Part shown: one piece after another, positions 7,960 through 18,697 of the stretch | Numbering within the stretch: the first letter of the stretch is position 1 | Layout: each line of letters opens with the position of its first letter | Source of the DNA: Caulobacter flavus | GTDB taxonomy: Bacteria; Pseudomonadota; Alphaproteobacteria; Caulobacterales; Caulobacteraceae | Length of the DNA: 64,000 bases | Reading direction: 5' to 3' | Assembly (NCBI RefSeq): GCF_003722335.1 | Contig: NZ_CP026100.1 | Location: forward strand, 1,214,001-1,278,000 | Made by a program: the position numbers and the translations under genes | Notes under the pieces: model-generated | What the model was told of the DNA's origin: nothing | What the model saw: only the letters and a program-made list of their open reading frames with translations | The model's database searches: none

Positions 7960-10782
7960 CTAGCGGGCGACGCTGGCGCGCGCGCGCTTGAGGCCCGGAC
8001 GGGTGCTCGGCGCGCCGGCCTCGTTCTGCTCGAGGGCCGACAGCAGGTCGGCCTTCAGCGCCGAGACCTTGCGGCCGTCGGCCAGCTTCCCGCCCTCGGC
8101 CGTCTGCACGTAGAAGGCGTCGACCGCCCGCTCGCCATAGCCGTCGATGTGGGCCGACTGGATGGACAGGCCGTTGTCGGCCAGCGTCCGGGCCAGGGCC
8201 TGCAGCAGGCCGGGGCGGTCGCGGCCCGAAGCCTCGACCACCGTGGCCTCGTGCGAGGCCTCGTTGTCGATGACGACGGTGGGGGCGATGGCGAAGGCCG
8301 CCGTGCGCGCCAGCTCGCCGCCGCGCCGGGCCTCGACATTGACGCCCTCGCCGCGGCCTGCGGCTTCCAGGGCGTCGGCCAGGCGGCGCAGGGCTCGGGG
8401 GTTCTCGCAGCCCAGCGCCGAGCCGGTGACGTCCTGGACGTAGAAGACGTCCAGCGCCTGGCCCTGGCGGGAGGTGAAGACCCGCGCGCCGACCACGTTG
8501 CCGCCCAGCGACGAGATGGCCAGGGCCAGGTCGGCGAACAGGCCGCGACGGTCCTTGGCGGCGACGACGATCTCGGCCGCGTTGGCCCCGGGATTGACCT
8601 TGCCCTCGGCGGCGGCGCCGCCCTGGATGGCGGCCCGGCGGGCCAGGGCGGCATGATCGAGCAGGTCCTGCGGGCCGAAGGCGCCGAAATAGGCGTCCTC
8701 CATGGCCGCGGCCCAGCCCTTGGCGGCGGGGTCGGCGGCGATCAGGGCCTCGCGTGAGACGGCCGCGGCGGCCTCCTGGTGGCGCTGGACGTTGGCGGTG
8801 GCGTCACTGCCCCGTCCGCCCCGGAAAACGGCCTCCGTGGCGTTGTAGAGCTCGCGCAGCAGCTGGCCCTTCCAGCCGTTCCACACGCCGGGTCCCACGG
8901 CCCGGATATCGGCCACGGTGATCACCAGCAGCAGGCGCAGGCGCTCGGGGTTCTCGACGATGCGGGCGAAGGCCGCGACCGTGCCGGGATCCGACACGTC
9001 GCGCTTCTGGGCGAAGTCGCTCATCACGAGGTGGTTCTCGACCAGCCAGGCCACCAGCTCGACCTTGGTGCGCTCCACGCCCAGGCGTTCGCAGGCGCTG
9101 CGGGCCGATCGGGCCCCGGCCTTTTCCTGGCCGCCGACGCCGCCCTTGCCGGTGTCGTGCAGCAGCATGGCCAGGAACAGGGCCTCGCGGTCCTCGATCA
9201 GCGGCATGATCGACACGGCCAGCGGATGGTCCTCCGACAGGCGGCCGGCCGCCATGTCGCCGATCAGGCCCACGGCCCGCAGGGTGTGCTCGTCCACCGT
9301 GTACGAGTGGTACATGTTGAACTGCATCTGGGCGACGACGCGGCCGAACTCCGGAATGAAGCGGCCCAGCACGCCGGCGTCGTTCATCAGGGTCAGGGTG
9401 CGGTAGCTGCGCTTGCCGCGCGCCAAGAGGTCGAGGAAGGCCCGCGTGGCCTCCGGATCACGGCGCACCTTGGAGGTGATCAGGCCCAGGTGCCGGGTCA
9501 CGGCCGTGAAGGCGTCGGGGTGCAGGTCCAGGTCGCGCTCGTCGGCGATCCGGAACAGGCGGATCAGGTTGACCGGATCGGCCTCGAAGACGGTCGGCCC
9601 GTCGATGTTGAGGCGGCCGCCGTCCTCGTAGAAGCCCGGCGCGTCCAGGGTCTTGCGCTTGGGCTTGGCGCCCGGAAGGAAGCGCGAGATGCCCTTGGGC
9701 TCGTTCTTGAAGTGCTCGGCCTCCAGCTTGGCCGAGAAGGCGCGGGTCAGCGCGCCCACCTCCTTGGCGATCAGGAAGTAGCGGCGCATGAACCGCTCGA
9801 CCGCCGGCGCGTCGCCCCGGTCGCCATAGCCCATGCGGCGGGCGATCTCGGGCTGCAGGTCGAAGGTCAGGCGCTCTTCGGGCCGGCCCGTGGTGAAGTG
9901 CAGATGGGCGCGCACGGCGTGCAGGAAGTCGAAGGCGCGGATGAAGGCCTTGGTCTCGCGGCCCGAGAACACCTCCATCTTGAAGACGTCCTCCGGCGCG
10001 TCGACCGGGTGCAGGTACTCGGCGATCCACACCAGGGTGTGCAGGTCGCGCAGGCCGCCCTTGCCTTCCTTGACGTTGGGCTCGACCATGTAGCGGCTGG
10101 CGCCGGCGCGGGCCTGGCGGTCGTCGCGCTCCTTCAGCTTGGCGGCCACGAACTGCTGGCCGGTGCCCTTCATCACCTCGTCGCGGAAGCGCCGCTTGAG
10201 GTCGGCGGCCAGGCGCTCGTCGCCGGTCAGCCGCCGGGCCTCGAGGATCGAGGTGCGGATCGTGAAGTCTTCCTTCGAGAGGCGCACGCACTCCTCGATG
10301 GTGCGCGAGGCGTGGCCGACCTTGAAGCCCAGGTCCCACAGCGCATAGAGCATGTACTCGATCACGCTCTCGACGTGCGGCGTCTGCTTGTAGGGCCGCA
10401 GGAACAGCAGATCGATGTCGCTGAACGGCGCCAGGGTGGCGCGGCCGTAGCCGCCCACGGCCAGCAGCGCCAGGCGCTCGCCCTCGGTGGGGTTGCGGGC
10501 CCGGAAGACGTGCACCGTGGTGAAGTCGTAGAGGGCGGTGATCACCTCGTCGGTGACGCCACTGAGCAGGCGGGCGGTCTCGACGCCGCCGGCGCCGTTC
10601 TCCAGCCGCTCCTTGGCGATCATCCGGCCGCGAAACAGGGCCTGCTTGAGGATGTCGATGGCCCGGGCGCGCTGGGCGGCCTCGTCACCGATGGCGTCCA
10701 GCGCGGCGGCCGACAGGCGGGCCCGCAGGGCGTGGCCGTCGACGACGTGTTCCAGGGGCGTGGGGCGAAGGCGACGGGGCAT
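7960..10782 (-). CDS. glnD: Bifunctional [protein-PII] uridylyltransferase / uridylyl-removing enzyme GlnD
   Basis: A 940-residue nitrogen sensor. The start at 10782 (MPRRLRPTPLEHVVDGHALR) is preferred over an upstream ATG at 10845. Domains in order: nucleotidyltransferase (GGYGRATLAPFSDIDLLFL), the GlnD helical linker, an HD phosphohydrolase domain (LLHDTGKGG), and two C-terminal ACT domains that bind glutamine. It uridylylates PII under nitrogen limitation and removes UMP when glutamine is high. It converges on parB. The usual alphaproteobacterial partner downstream, murJ, is about 49 kb away at 59.9 kb. Confidence 0.96.
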   Translation of the reverse strand: MPRRLRPTPLEHVVDGHALRARLSAAALDAIGDEAAQRARAIDILKQALFRGRMIAKERLENGAGGVETARLLSGVTDEVITALYDFTTVHVFRARNPTEGERLALLAVGGYGRATLAPFSDIDLLFLRPYKQTPHVESVIEYMLYALWDLGFKVGHASRTIEECVRLSKEDFTIRTSILEARRLTGDERLAADLKRRFRDEVMKGTGQQFVAAKLKERDDRQARAGASRYMVEPNVKEGKGGLRDLHTLVWIAEYLHPVDAPEDVFKMEVFSGRETKAFIRAFDFLHAVRAHLHFTTGRPEERLTFDLQPEIARRMGYGDRGDAPAVERFMRRYFLIAKEVGALTRAFSAKLEAEHFKNEPKGISRFLPGAKPKRKTLDAPGFYEDGGRLNIDGPTVFEADPVNLIRLFRIADERDLDLHPDAFTAVTRHLGLITSKVRRDPEATRAFLDLLARGKRSYRTLTLMNDAGVLGRFIPEFGRVVAQMQFNMYHSYTVDEHTLRAVGLIGDMAAGRLSEDHPLAVSIMPLIEDREALFLAMLLHDTGKGGVGGQEKAGARSARSACERLGVERTKVELVAWLVENHLVMSDFAQKRDVSDPGTVAAFARIVENPERLRLLLVITVADIRAVGPGVWNGWKGQLLRELYNATEAVFRGGRGSDATANVQRHQEAAAAVSREALIAADPAAKGWAAAMEDAYFGAFGPQDLLDHAALARRAAIQGGAAAEGKVNPGANAAEIVVAAKDRRGLFADLALAISSLGGNVVGARVFTSRQGQALDVFYVQDVTGSALGCENPRALRRLADALEAAGRGEGVNVEARRGGELARTAAFAIAPTVVIDNEASHEATVVEASGRDRPGLLQALARTLADNGLSIQSAHIDGYGERAVDAFYVQTAEGGKLADGRKVSALKADLLSALEQNEAGAPSTRPGLKRARASVAR

Positions 10783-10861
10783 GGCGGTTATATGGGGTAC
10801 CCGAGGAAGGCGACCAAAGCGGCCGCCGGAACCGGCCGCCGCCATGCTCCTATGATTGATC

Positions 10862-13564
10862 CTAGGTCTTGAGCAGACCCTTAAGGCGATAAAGCGCCTC
10901 CAGGGCCTCGCGGGGGCTCATGCCGTCCACGTCCAGCTCCTTCAGCGCGCCATCCACGGCGCTGGGCGCCGAAACGACAGGCGCCGCCGCGACAGGCGCC
11001 GAGGCCGCGAACAGCGGCAGGTCGTCGAGCTTGGCCGGTGATTCGGTCTTGCTCTCCAGGCGGTCCAGCACCTCCTTGGCGCGGGCCACGACCTGCGGCG
11101 GCACGCCGGCCAGCTTGGCCACCTGAACGCCGTAGGAGCGGTCGGCCGGACCGTCGGCCGCTTCGTGCAGGAACACCAGGTCGCCGTTCCACTCCTTGGC
11201 CCGGAGGCTGAGGTTGGAGACGTGCGCCATCCGCTCCTCCAGCGTCGCCAGCTCGTGATAGTGCGTGGCGAACAGCGCGCGGCAGCGGTTGGTGTCGTGC
11301 AGCGACTCCGCGCAGGCCCAGGCGATGGCCAGGCCGTCATAGGTGGCGGTGCCCCGGCCGATCTCGTCGAGGATGACCAGGCTGCGCGGGGTGGCCTGGG
11401 TCAGGATGGCGGCGGTCTCGACCATCTCCATCATGAAGGTCGAGCGGCCGCGCGCCAGGTCGTCGCCGGCCCCGACGCGGCTGAACAGGCGGTCGACCAC
11501 GCCCAGCCGGAAGTTCTTGGCCGGCACGTAGCAGCCCGACTGCGCCAGGATGGCCAAGAGGGCGTTCTGGCGCAGGAAGGTCGACTTACCGGCCATGTTC
11601 GGGCCGGTGACGATCGACAGCCGCGCGGCGACCTCGCCGGCGGCGTCCAGCCGGCAGTCGTTGGGGGTGTAGGGGTCGCCGGCGCGGCGCACGGCGGCCT
11701 CGACCACCGGGTGACGGGCGGCCTTGGCCTCGAAGGCCAGCGACTTGTCGACGGTCGGGCGCACCGCGCCGGCGTCCTCGGCCCATTCGGCCAGGCTGGA
11801 GGCCACGTCCAGGCGGGCCAGGGCCTCGGCGGCGGCCTGGATCGGCTCGGCCAGGGCGCAGGCCTCGGCGCGCCAGTCCTCGAAGGCGGCCACTTCCATG
11901 GCCAGGGCCCGCTCGGCCGCCTGGGCGATGCGGGCGTCCAGGTCGGCCAGCTCCACGGTGGTGAAGCGCACCTGGTTGGCCAGGGTCTGGCGGTGGATGA
12001 AGGTGGCGTTCAGCGGCGGCTGGAACAGCGGGTCGGCCTTGCCGGCGGTGGCCTCGACGAAATAGCCGAGCACGCCGTTGTGGCGGATCTTCAGCGAGAT
12101 GCCGGCTTCCTGGATCAGGCGCTGTTCCAGGGCGGCCACGACGCGGCGGCTGTCGTCGCGCAGGGCGCGGGCCTGGTCGAGCTCGGGACGGATGCCCGGG
12201 GCCACGAAGCCGCCGTCGCGGGCCAGGGCCGGCAGGTCGGGGCCAAGGCCCGCCTCCAGGGTGTTCAGCAGCTGCGAGACGCCCTCGTGCAGCGATGGGG
12301 TGAGGGCCGCCAGCGCGCCCTCCAGCTCGACCGGCGGCGGCGACAGCGGGTCGCCCGAGCCGCCGACCATGCCAGCCAGCTTTTCGCCGGTCTTGAGGCC
12401 GTCGCGCAGGCAGGCCAGGTCGCGCGGGCCGCCGCGGCCCAGGGCCAGGCGGGCCAGGGCCCGGGCCATGTCGCCCGAGCCCTTCAGCTGCTCGCGCAAG
12501 CGTTCACGAAGGCCGCGGTGCTCGACGAACCACTCGACGGCGTCCAGGCGCTGGTCGATGGCGGTCGGATCGAGCAAGGGACGGGCCAGGCGCGAGGCCA
12601 GCAGGCGCGCGCCGCCCGGCGTGACGGTGCGGTCGATGGCCGCCAGCAGCGAGCCGTTGCGGTCGCCGTTCTGGGTGCGGTCGATCTCGAGGCTCGAGCG
12701 GGTGGCCGGGTCGATCGACATGACGTCGGCCTCGGCCGCCCGGCGGGGCGCGCGCAGGGCCGGCAGCTTGCCGGCCTGGGTCATTTCCAGGTGGGCGGCG
12801 ATCAGGCCAAGGGCGCCCACTTCGGCTGGCGCCAGCCCGCCGAAGCCGTCCAGGGTGTCGACGCCGTAGAGGCGCTTCACCCGCGTCTCCGAGGCCTGGG
12901 GCTCGGACAGGGCCGAGGGCATCGGCTGGATCAGGCCGCCGCAGATCTTCAGGGTCTGGGCCAGGTGGTCGTCGGCCAGCAGCCGGTCGGCGACCAGGGT
13001 CTCGGATGGCGACAACGCCGCCAGCAGGGGCCCCACGCCGTCCTTGCCGGTCGAGAAGCACTCGACCTCGCCGGTGGACAGCTCCACCGCCGCCACGGCC
13101 GCCTGGCCGGCGCGAATGGCCACCGCCGCCAGCCGGTTGGCGCCCCGGGCGTCCAGCAGGCCGTCCTCGGTGAGCGTCCCCGGCGTCACCACGCGGACGA
13201 TGTCGCGGCGGACCACCGACTTGGAGCCGCGCTTCTTGGCCTCGGCCGGATCTTCCATCTGCTCGCAGACGGCGACCTTGAAGCCCATGCGGATCAGCTT
13301 GGACAGATAGGCCTCGGCCGCGTGGTGGGGCACGCCCGCCATCGGGATCGGCTGGCCGGCATGGGTGCCCCGGAAGGTCTGCGAGATGCCCAGGGCGGCC
13401 GCCGCGCGGATCGCGTCGTCGAAGAACAGCTCGTAGAAATCGCCCATCCGGAAGAACAGCAGCGCGTCGGGCTGCCGGGTCTTCATCTCGAAGAACTGCT
13501 GCATCACCGGCGTGGCGCCGGTGGCGTCGAACGTCTGGACGGGCGGAGAAACGGGGGCGTTCAT
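10862..13564 (-). CDS. mutS: DNA mismatch repair protein MutS
   Basis: A 900-residue protein. The mismatch-reading Phe-X-Glu motif is in RMGDFYELFFDDA (residues 43-45), followed by connector, lever and clamp domains and the C-terminal ATPase with Walker A TGPNMAGKSTFLR (near residue 655), Walker B VILDEIGRGTATYDG and ATHYHEL. It recognises base mismatches and recruits MutL. It sits upstream of glnD in the same direction with an 79-base gap to the glnD start, the common mutS-glnD order of alphaproteobacteria. Confidence 0.97.
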   Translation of the reverse strand: MNAPVSPPVQTFDATGATPVMQQFFEMKTRQPDALLFFRMGDFYELFFDDAIRAAAALGISQTFRGTHAGQPIPMAGVPHHAAEAYLSKLIRMGFKVAVCEQMEDPAEAKKRGSKSVVRRDIVRVVTPGTLTEDGLLDARGANRLAAVAIRAGQAAVAAVELSTGEVECFSTGKDGVGPLLAALSPSETLVADRLLADDHLAQTLKICGGLIQPMPSALSEPQASETRVKRLYGVDTLDGFGGLAPAEVGALGLIAAHLEMTQAGKLPALRAPRRAAEADVMSIDPATRSSLEIDRTQNGDRNGSLLAAIDRTVTPGGARLLASRLARPLLDPTAIDQRLDAVEWFVEHRGLRERLREQLKGSGDMARALARLALGRGGPRDLACLRDGLKTGEKLAGMVGGSGDPLSPPPVELEGALAALTPSLHEGVSQLLNTLEAGLGPDLPALARDGGFVAPGIRPELDQARALRDDSRRVVAALEQRLIQEAGISLKIRHNGVLGYFVEATAGKADPLFQPPLNATFIHRQTLANQVRFTTVELADLDARIAQAAERALAMEVAAFEDWRAEACALAEPIQAAAEALARLDVASSLAEWAEDAGAVRPTVDKSLAFEAKAARHPVVEAAVRRAGDPYTPNDCRLDAAGEVAARLSIVTGPNMAGKSTFLRQNALLAILAQSGCYVPAKNFRLGVVDRLFSRVGAGDDLARGRSTFMMEMVETAAILTQATPRSLVILDEIGRGTATYDGLAIAWACAESLHDTNRCRALFATHYHELATLEERMAHVSNLSLRAKEWNGDLVFLHEAADGPADRSYGVQVAKLAGVPPQVVARAKEVLDRLESKTESPAKLDDLPLFAASAPVAAAPVVSAPSAVDGALKELDVDGMSPREALEALYRLKGLLKT

Positions 13565-13666
13565 CCGACCGGAAAGTACAGAGCGTCGCGGTCTTCGTTA
13601 AGGGGTGCGACCGGGGTTTTTCTGTACGCGCGAAGCTCCTAAGCTCGACCGGAACGCGGGGGCGGC

Positions 13667-14113
13667 ATGAGCGGCGACGAGCAGACCGGAACGACGACCT
13701 ACAAGCCCGACTGGCAGCGCAAGCCGACGGCCGACCAGATGGCGCGGTACTATCCCGAGCGCGCGCAGAGGGAGGAGATCGGCGGCTCGGCCACGATCCT
13801 CTGCAAGGTCGGCGACAAGGGCCGGCTGACCGACTGCCAGGCGACCAGGGAAGCGCCCGAGGGCTACGGCTTCGGCAAGGCCGCGGTGCGCCTGTCGGCC
13901 GAGTTCGAGATGACCCCGCCGCCGCCCGAACTGGTTGGCAAGAAGGACGTGACCATCCCGATCACCTTCTCCGTCCCGCCGTCCCCGCCGCCGTTCGAGC
14001 TGCCGGCCACGCCGGCGCAGCTGGGGCTGGTGATCCTGACCGGGTTGATCCTGCTGGGCGGACTCCTGGGTCTGACGCACATCCTGCGGGTCGATCGCCA
14101 GGTCGACATCTAG
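13667..14113 (+). CDS. Tail-anchored protein with a TonB C-terminal-like domain
   Basis: A 148-residue protein starting MSGDEQTGTTTYKPDWQRKP after a GGGGGCGG ribosome site. Residues 39-100 (GSATILCKVGDKGRLTDCQA ... AAVRLSAEFEMTPPPP) look like the C-terminal domain of TonB or a TonB-like energy transducer. A proline-rich linker and a single C-terminal membrane helix (LGLVILTGLILLGGLLGLTHI) follow, with a short basic tail. This inverts the normal TonB order, which is helix first and domain last, and there is no signal peptide. The stop codon overlaps that of the convergent CobT-like gene. Function is unknown. Confidence 0.65.
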   Translation: MSGDEQTGTTTYKPDWQRKPTADQMARYYPERAQREEIGGSATILCKVGDKGRLTDCQATREAPEGYGFGKAAVRLSAEFEMTPPPPELVGKKDVTIPITFSVPPSPPPFELPATPAQLGLVILTGLILLGGLLGLTHILRVDRQVDI

Positions 14114-15021
14114 GCGTCCGCCGGGGCCCTGGTCAGCAGCCGCTCCAGCAGGCCCAGCATCTCGCCGGTCAGCCGCGCCGGATCTTCCGCCTTCGCGCCG
14201 TAGGGATAGAAGGGCCAGATGTCGTCGCCGACCCCGACGGCGGTGAAGACGATGTCGTCGGAAGCGATGATGTCGGCGATCACCTGCTCCAGGTGCTTGA
14301 CCAGATAGTCGGGCGGATTGACCGCCAGAGTGGCGTCGTCCACCGACGCGCCGTCCGAGATCACGACGAGAATCCGGCGGCGCTCCGGCCGCTGGCGGAT
14401 CCGGCGCGCGGCCCATGTCAGCGCCTCGCCGTCGACGTTCTCCTTCAGCAGATCGGGCCGCAGCATGCGTCGCAGCTCGTCGTCGGCCAGGGGGCGAGCA
14501 TCGTCGCCGTCGCGATGGACGATGTGCAGAAGATCGCACAGCCGGCCCGGGTCTGCGGGCCGGCCCCGACGGATCCATTCGAACCGCGACTTGCCACCAT
14601 GCCAGGTCGAGGTGGTGAAGCTCAGGACCTCGACCTTGATCCCCAGTCCCGTCAGCAGTCGCTGGATACGGTCCACCGCCGAGCCGACGTGAAGGATCTT
14701 CTCGCCGCGCATGGAGCCGGAATGGTCGAGCAGCAGCGTCACCACGGTGTCGGCGAGATCCTGCGCGGAGCAGGCCCTAAGGATCCTGTCGGAGGCCTCG
14801 ACGACGGTTTCAGGCAGCTGGCGGTCGGCCAGCACGCGTCGCCAGCCGTCATCGAGCGTCGCGGCGTCTTCCGTCTTCAGCGCTCCCAGGAGCTCGCCCA
14901 GCAGATCGGCCGGGATTTCCTTGTCGAAGGCCGTGGTGAAGGCGTGATAAGGCCGCCGCGCCGCGCGCCTTGTGATGCGCCGGAAAAGGTCCTGGAACAG
15001 GCCGCGCGGGTCTTCTTCCAC
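14110..15021 (-). CDS. CobT C-terminal-like VWA domain protein
   Basis: A 303-residue protein. The GTG at 15021 is chosen because AAGGGGGG precedes it and nothing upstream is conserved. The C-terminal two thirds is a von Willebrand A domain with the MIDAS motif LLLDHSGSMRGEKI, then TSTWHGGKSRFEWIR, LLKENVDGEALTWAARRI and VISDGASVDDATLAVNPPDY. These are the hallmark segments of the CobT subunit of aerobic cobaltochelatase. CobT itself is about 600 residues and works with CobS, and no cobS or cobN is nearby. It lies downstream of dnaJ, separated by a strong terminator. It may be a free-standing CobT paralogue with another role. Confidence 0.8.
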   Translation of the reverse strand: MEEDPRGLFQDLFRRITRRAARRPYHAFTTAFDKEIPADLLGELLGALKTEDAATLDDGWRRVLADRQLPETVVEASDRILRACSAQDLADTVVTLLLDHSGSMRGEKILHVGSAVDRIQRLLTGLGIKVEVLSFTTSTWHGGKSRFEWIRRGRPADPGRLCDLLHIVHRDGDDARPLADDELRRMLRPDLLKENVDGEALTWAARRIRQRPERRRILVVISDGASVDDATLAVNPPDYLVKHLEQVIADIIASDDIVFTAVGVGDDIWPFYPYGAKAEDPARLTGEMLGLLERLLTRAPADA

Positions 15022-15111
15022 TGGCGATCGCCCCCCTTGCGCCCCTGTGTCGTCGCTCGTCCCATGCGGGCAAACCCCGATCGACGCAACATCGCCTGGG
15101 CCTGGCGCATG

Positions 15112-15138
15112 AAAAAGGCCCGCCGTGGGGCGGGCCTT
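15112..15138 (-). terminator. Rho-independent terminator after dnaJ
   Basis: Read on the minus strand, a perfect ten-base stem AAGGCCCGCC / GGCGGGCCTT with a CCAC loop is followed by a run of T. It ends dnaJ transcription before the CobT-like gene. Confidence 0.85.
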
Positions 15139-15164
15139 GATCGGATCGTGCGGGACACGAGGGG

Positions 15165-16319
15165 CTAGTTGCCGGTCACTTCTTCCCAGAAGCGCTTGGC
15201 CTTGCCGACGAAGTTGGCCGACTTGGGGTTCTGCTTCTCGTCGCACAGACCGGCCAGCTCCTTGAGTAGCTCCTTCTGCCGGGCCGACAGGTGGGTCGGG
15301 GTTTCGACGAACAGCTCGACCACCAGGTCGCCGCGCTGGCGGTTGCGCAGCGACGGCATGCCCTTGCCCTTCAGGCGGACCGTCTTGCCGGTCTGGGCGC
15401 CTTCGGGAACCTTGACGCTGACCCGGCAGGTGCCGTCGCAGGTCTCGCCGCCCTTCAGGCAGGGAGCCTCGATCTCGCCGCCGAGCGCGGCCACGGTCAT
15501 CGGCACCGGAACAGTGCACAGAAGGTCCAGGCCGTCGCGCTCGAACAGTTCGTGCGGGCTGACCGACAGGAAGAGGTAGAGGTCGCCGCGCGGCCCGCCG
15601 CGCTGGCCCGCGTCGCCTTCGCCCGCCAGGCGGATCCGGGCGCCGTCGTCGACGCCGGCCGGGATGCGGACCGACAGGACGCGTTCCTTGCGCACCTGGC
15701 CGTGGCCATGGCAGCCCGAGCAGGGATCCAGCACCAGGCGACCCGAGCCGCCGCAGCGGGGGCAGGCGCGCTCGACCGAGAAGAAGCCTTGGGTGGCGCG
15801 CACGCGGCCGGCGCCGCCGCACGAGCCGCAGACGGTCGGGCTGGTGCCCGGCTTGGCGCCCGATCCGTCGCAGACCTCGCAGGTCATGGCGGCCGGGACG
15901 GTGATCTCGACCTCGGCGCCGGCATAGGCCTGCTCCAGGGAGATCTCCAGGTCGTAGCGCAGGTCCTGGCCGCGCTGCGGGCCGTTGGACTGGCGGCGGC
16001 CGCCGCCAAACATCTCGCCGAAGACATCGCCGAACACGTCGCCGAAGATGTCGCTGGCGTCGAACCCGCCGCCCATGCCGCCAGGGCCGCCCTGCGGGCC
16101 GTTGACGCCGGCGTGGCCGAAGCGGTCGTAGGCCGCGCGCTTCTGCGGATCGGAGAGGACGCTGTAGGCCTCGTTGATTTCCTTGAACCGGCCGCTGGCG
16201 TCCTCGCAACCGCCGTTGCGGTCGGGGTGATGCTGCATCGCCAGCTTGCGGAAGGCGGATTTCAGGCCCGCGTCGTCGCAGGTCCGGTTCACGCCGAGAA
16301 TTTCGTAATAGTCGCGCAT
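15165..16319 (-). CDS. dnaJ: Chaperone protein DnaJ (Hsp40)
   Basis: A 384-residue type I J protein. The J domain carries HPD in [10 protein letters not shown], followed by a Gly/Phe-rich linker with repeated [14 protein letters not shown], four CXXCXGXG zinc motifs ([32 protein letters not shown]) and two C-terminal substrate-binding domains. It stimulates the DnaK ATPase and hands over unfolded clients. It follows dnaK by 158 bases, with a terminator-like hairpin between, so it probably has its own promoter or depends on read-through. Confidence 0.97.
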   Translation of the reverse strand: MRDYYEILGVNRTCDDAGLKSAFRKLAMQHHPDRNGGCEDASGRFKEINEAYSVLSDPQKRAAYDRFGHAGVNGPQGGPGGMGGGFDASDIFGDVFGDVFGEMFGGGRRQSNGPQRGQDLRYDLEISLEQAYAGAEVEITVPAAMTCEVCDGSGAKPGTSPTVCGSCGGAGRVRATQGFFSVERACPRCGGSGRLVLDPCSGCHGHGQVRKERVLSVRIPAGVDDGARIRLAGEGDAGQRGGPRGDLYLFLSVSPHELFERDGLDLLCTVPVPMTVAALGGEIEAPCLKGGETCDGTCRVSVKVPEGAQTGKTVRLKGKGMPSLRNRQRGDLVVELFVETPTHLSARQKELLKELAGLCDEKQNPKSANFVGKAKRFWEEVTGN

Positions 16320-16420
16320 CGTCAGCGTTCGGCGCCCGTAAGGCTCAACAGGACAGGGGGTGTCGTGAAAGAGGTGGGGGAGGGGGCGCCCCGCCGCAAG
16401 GCGTCAATCGGGCGCACCGC

Positions 16421-16469
16421 AAAACGAGCGCGCCGGCGAACGGTCCCGAAAAGGGCGTCCGCCGGCGCG
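16421..16469 (-). terminator. Terminator-like hairpin after dnaK
   Basis: A ten-base GC-rich stem (16429-16438 with 16460-16469) begins nine bases after the dnaK stop and, read on the minus strand, is followed by CTCGTTTTGC. It could end or attenuate dnaK transcription before dnaJ. Confidence 0.6.
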
Positions 16470-16477
16470 TCCATGGC

Positions 16478-18385
<1,908 letters not shown>

Positions 18386-18697
18386 GTGGTGTGCCTGCAG
18401 CTCCTCGAATGGCGGACGGCGGTGACAAGGGCCTTATCAGAAGCGCCCCGGTTTTTCTCGGTCCGTCCCCGTTGGTCGGCTCTAAGGTTGATCCAAAATC
18501 CTGCCGCCTGGACGCACCAGGCGAAAGGAGAGGCTTCAATCGAAGTTGACGAGCCCGTCAACCCCGCTTCGATGCCCGATATGGGGGATACGCGAGCGGC
18601 CGCAAGCCCATTCCCGCAGCGAAAGAAGGGGAATCTGCAAGACAGAAGGCCGCAGCGTCGGGCTGTCGACCCTTGAAGACGCTGCGGAAAAGTTCCC
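18386..18697 (-). other. Non-coding gap between the aminopeptidase gene and dnaK
   Basis: This 312-base gap has no convincing gene. The part next to the aminopeptidase stop holds a ten-base perfect hairpin (18650-18659 with 18678-18687, CCGCAGCGTC / GACGCTGCGG) followed on the minus strand by CCTTCTGTCTT, a likely terminator. The part nearer dnaK should contain its promoter. A CAGGCGGCAGGATTTTGGATC stretch is visible on the minus strand but no clear -35/-10 pair was recognised. Confidence 0.5.
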
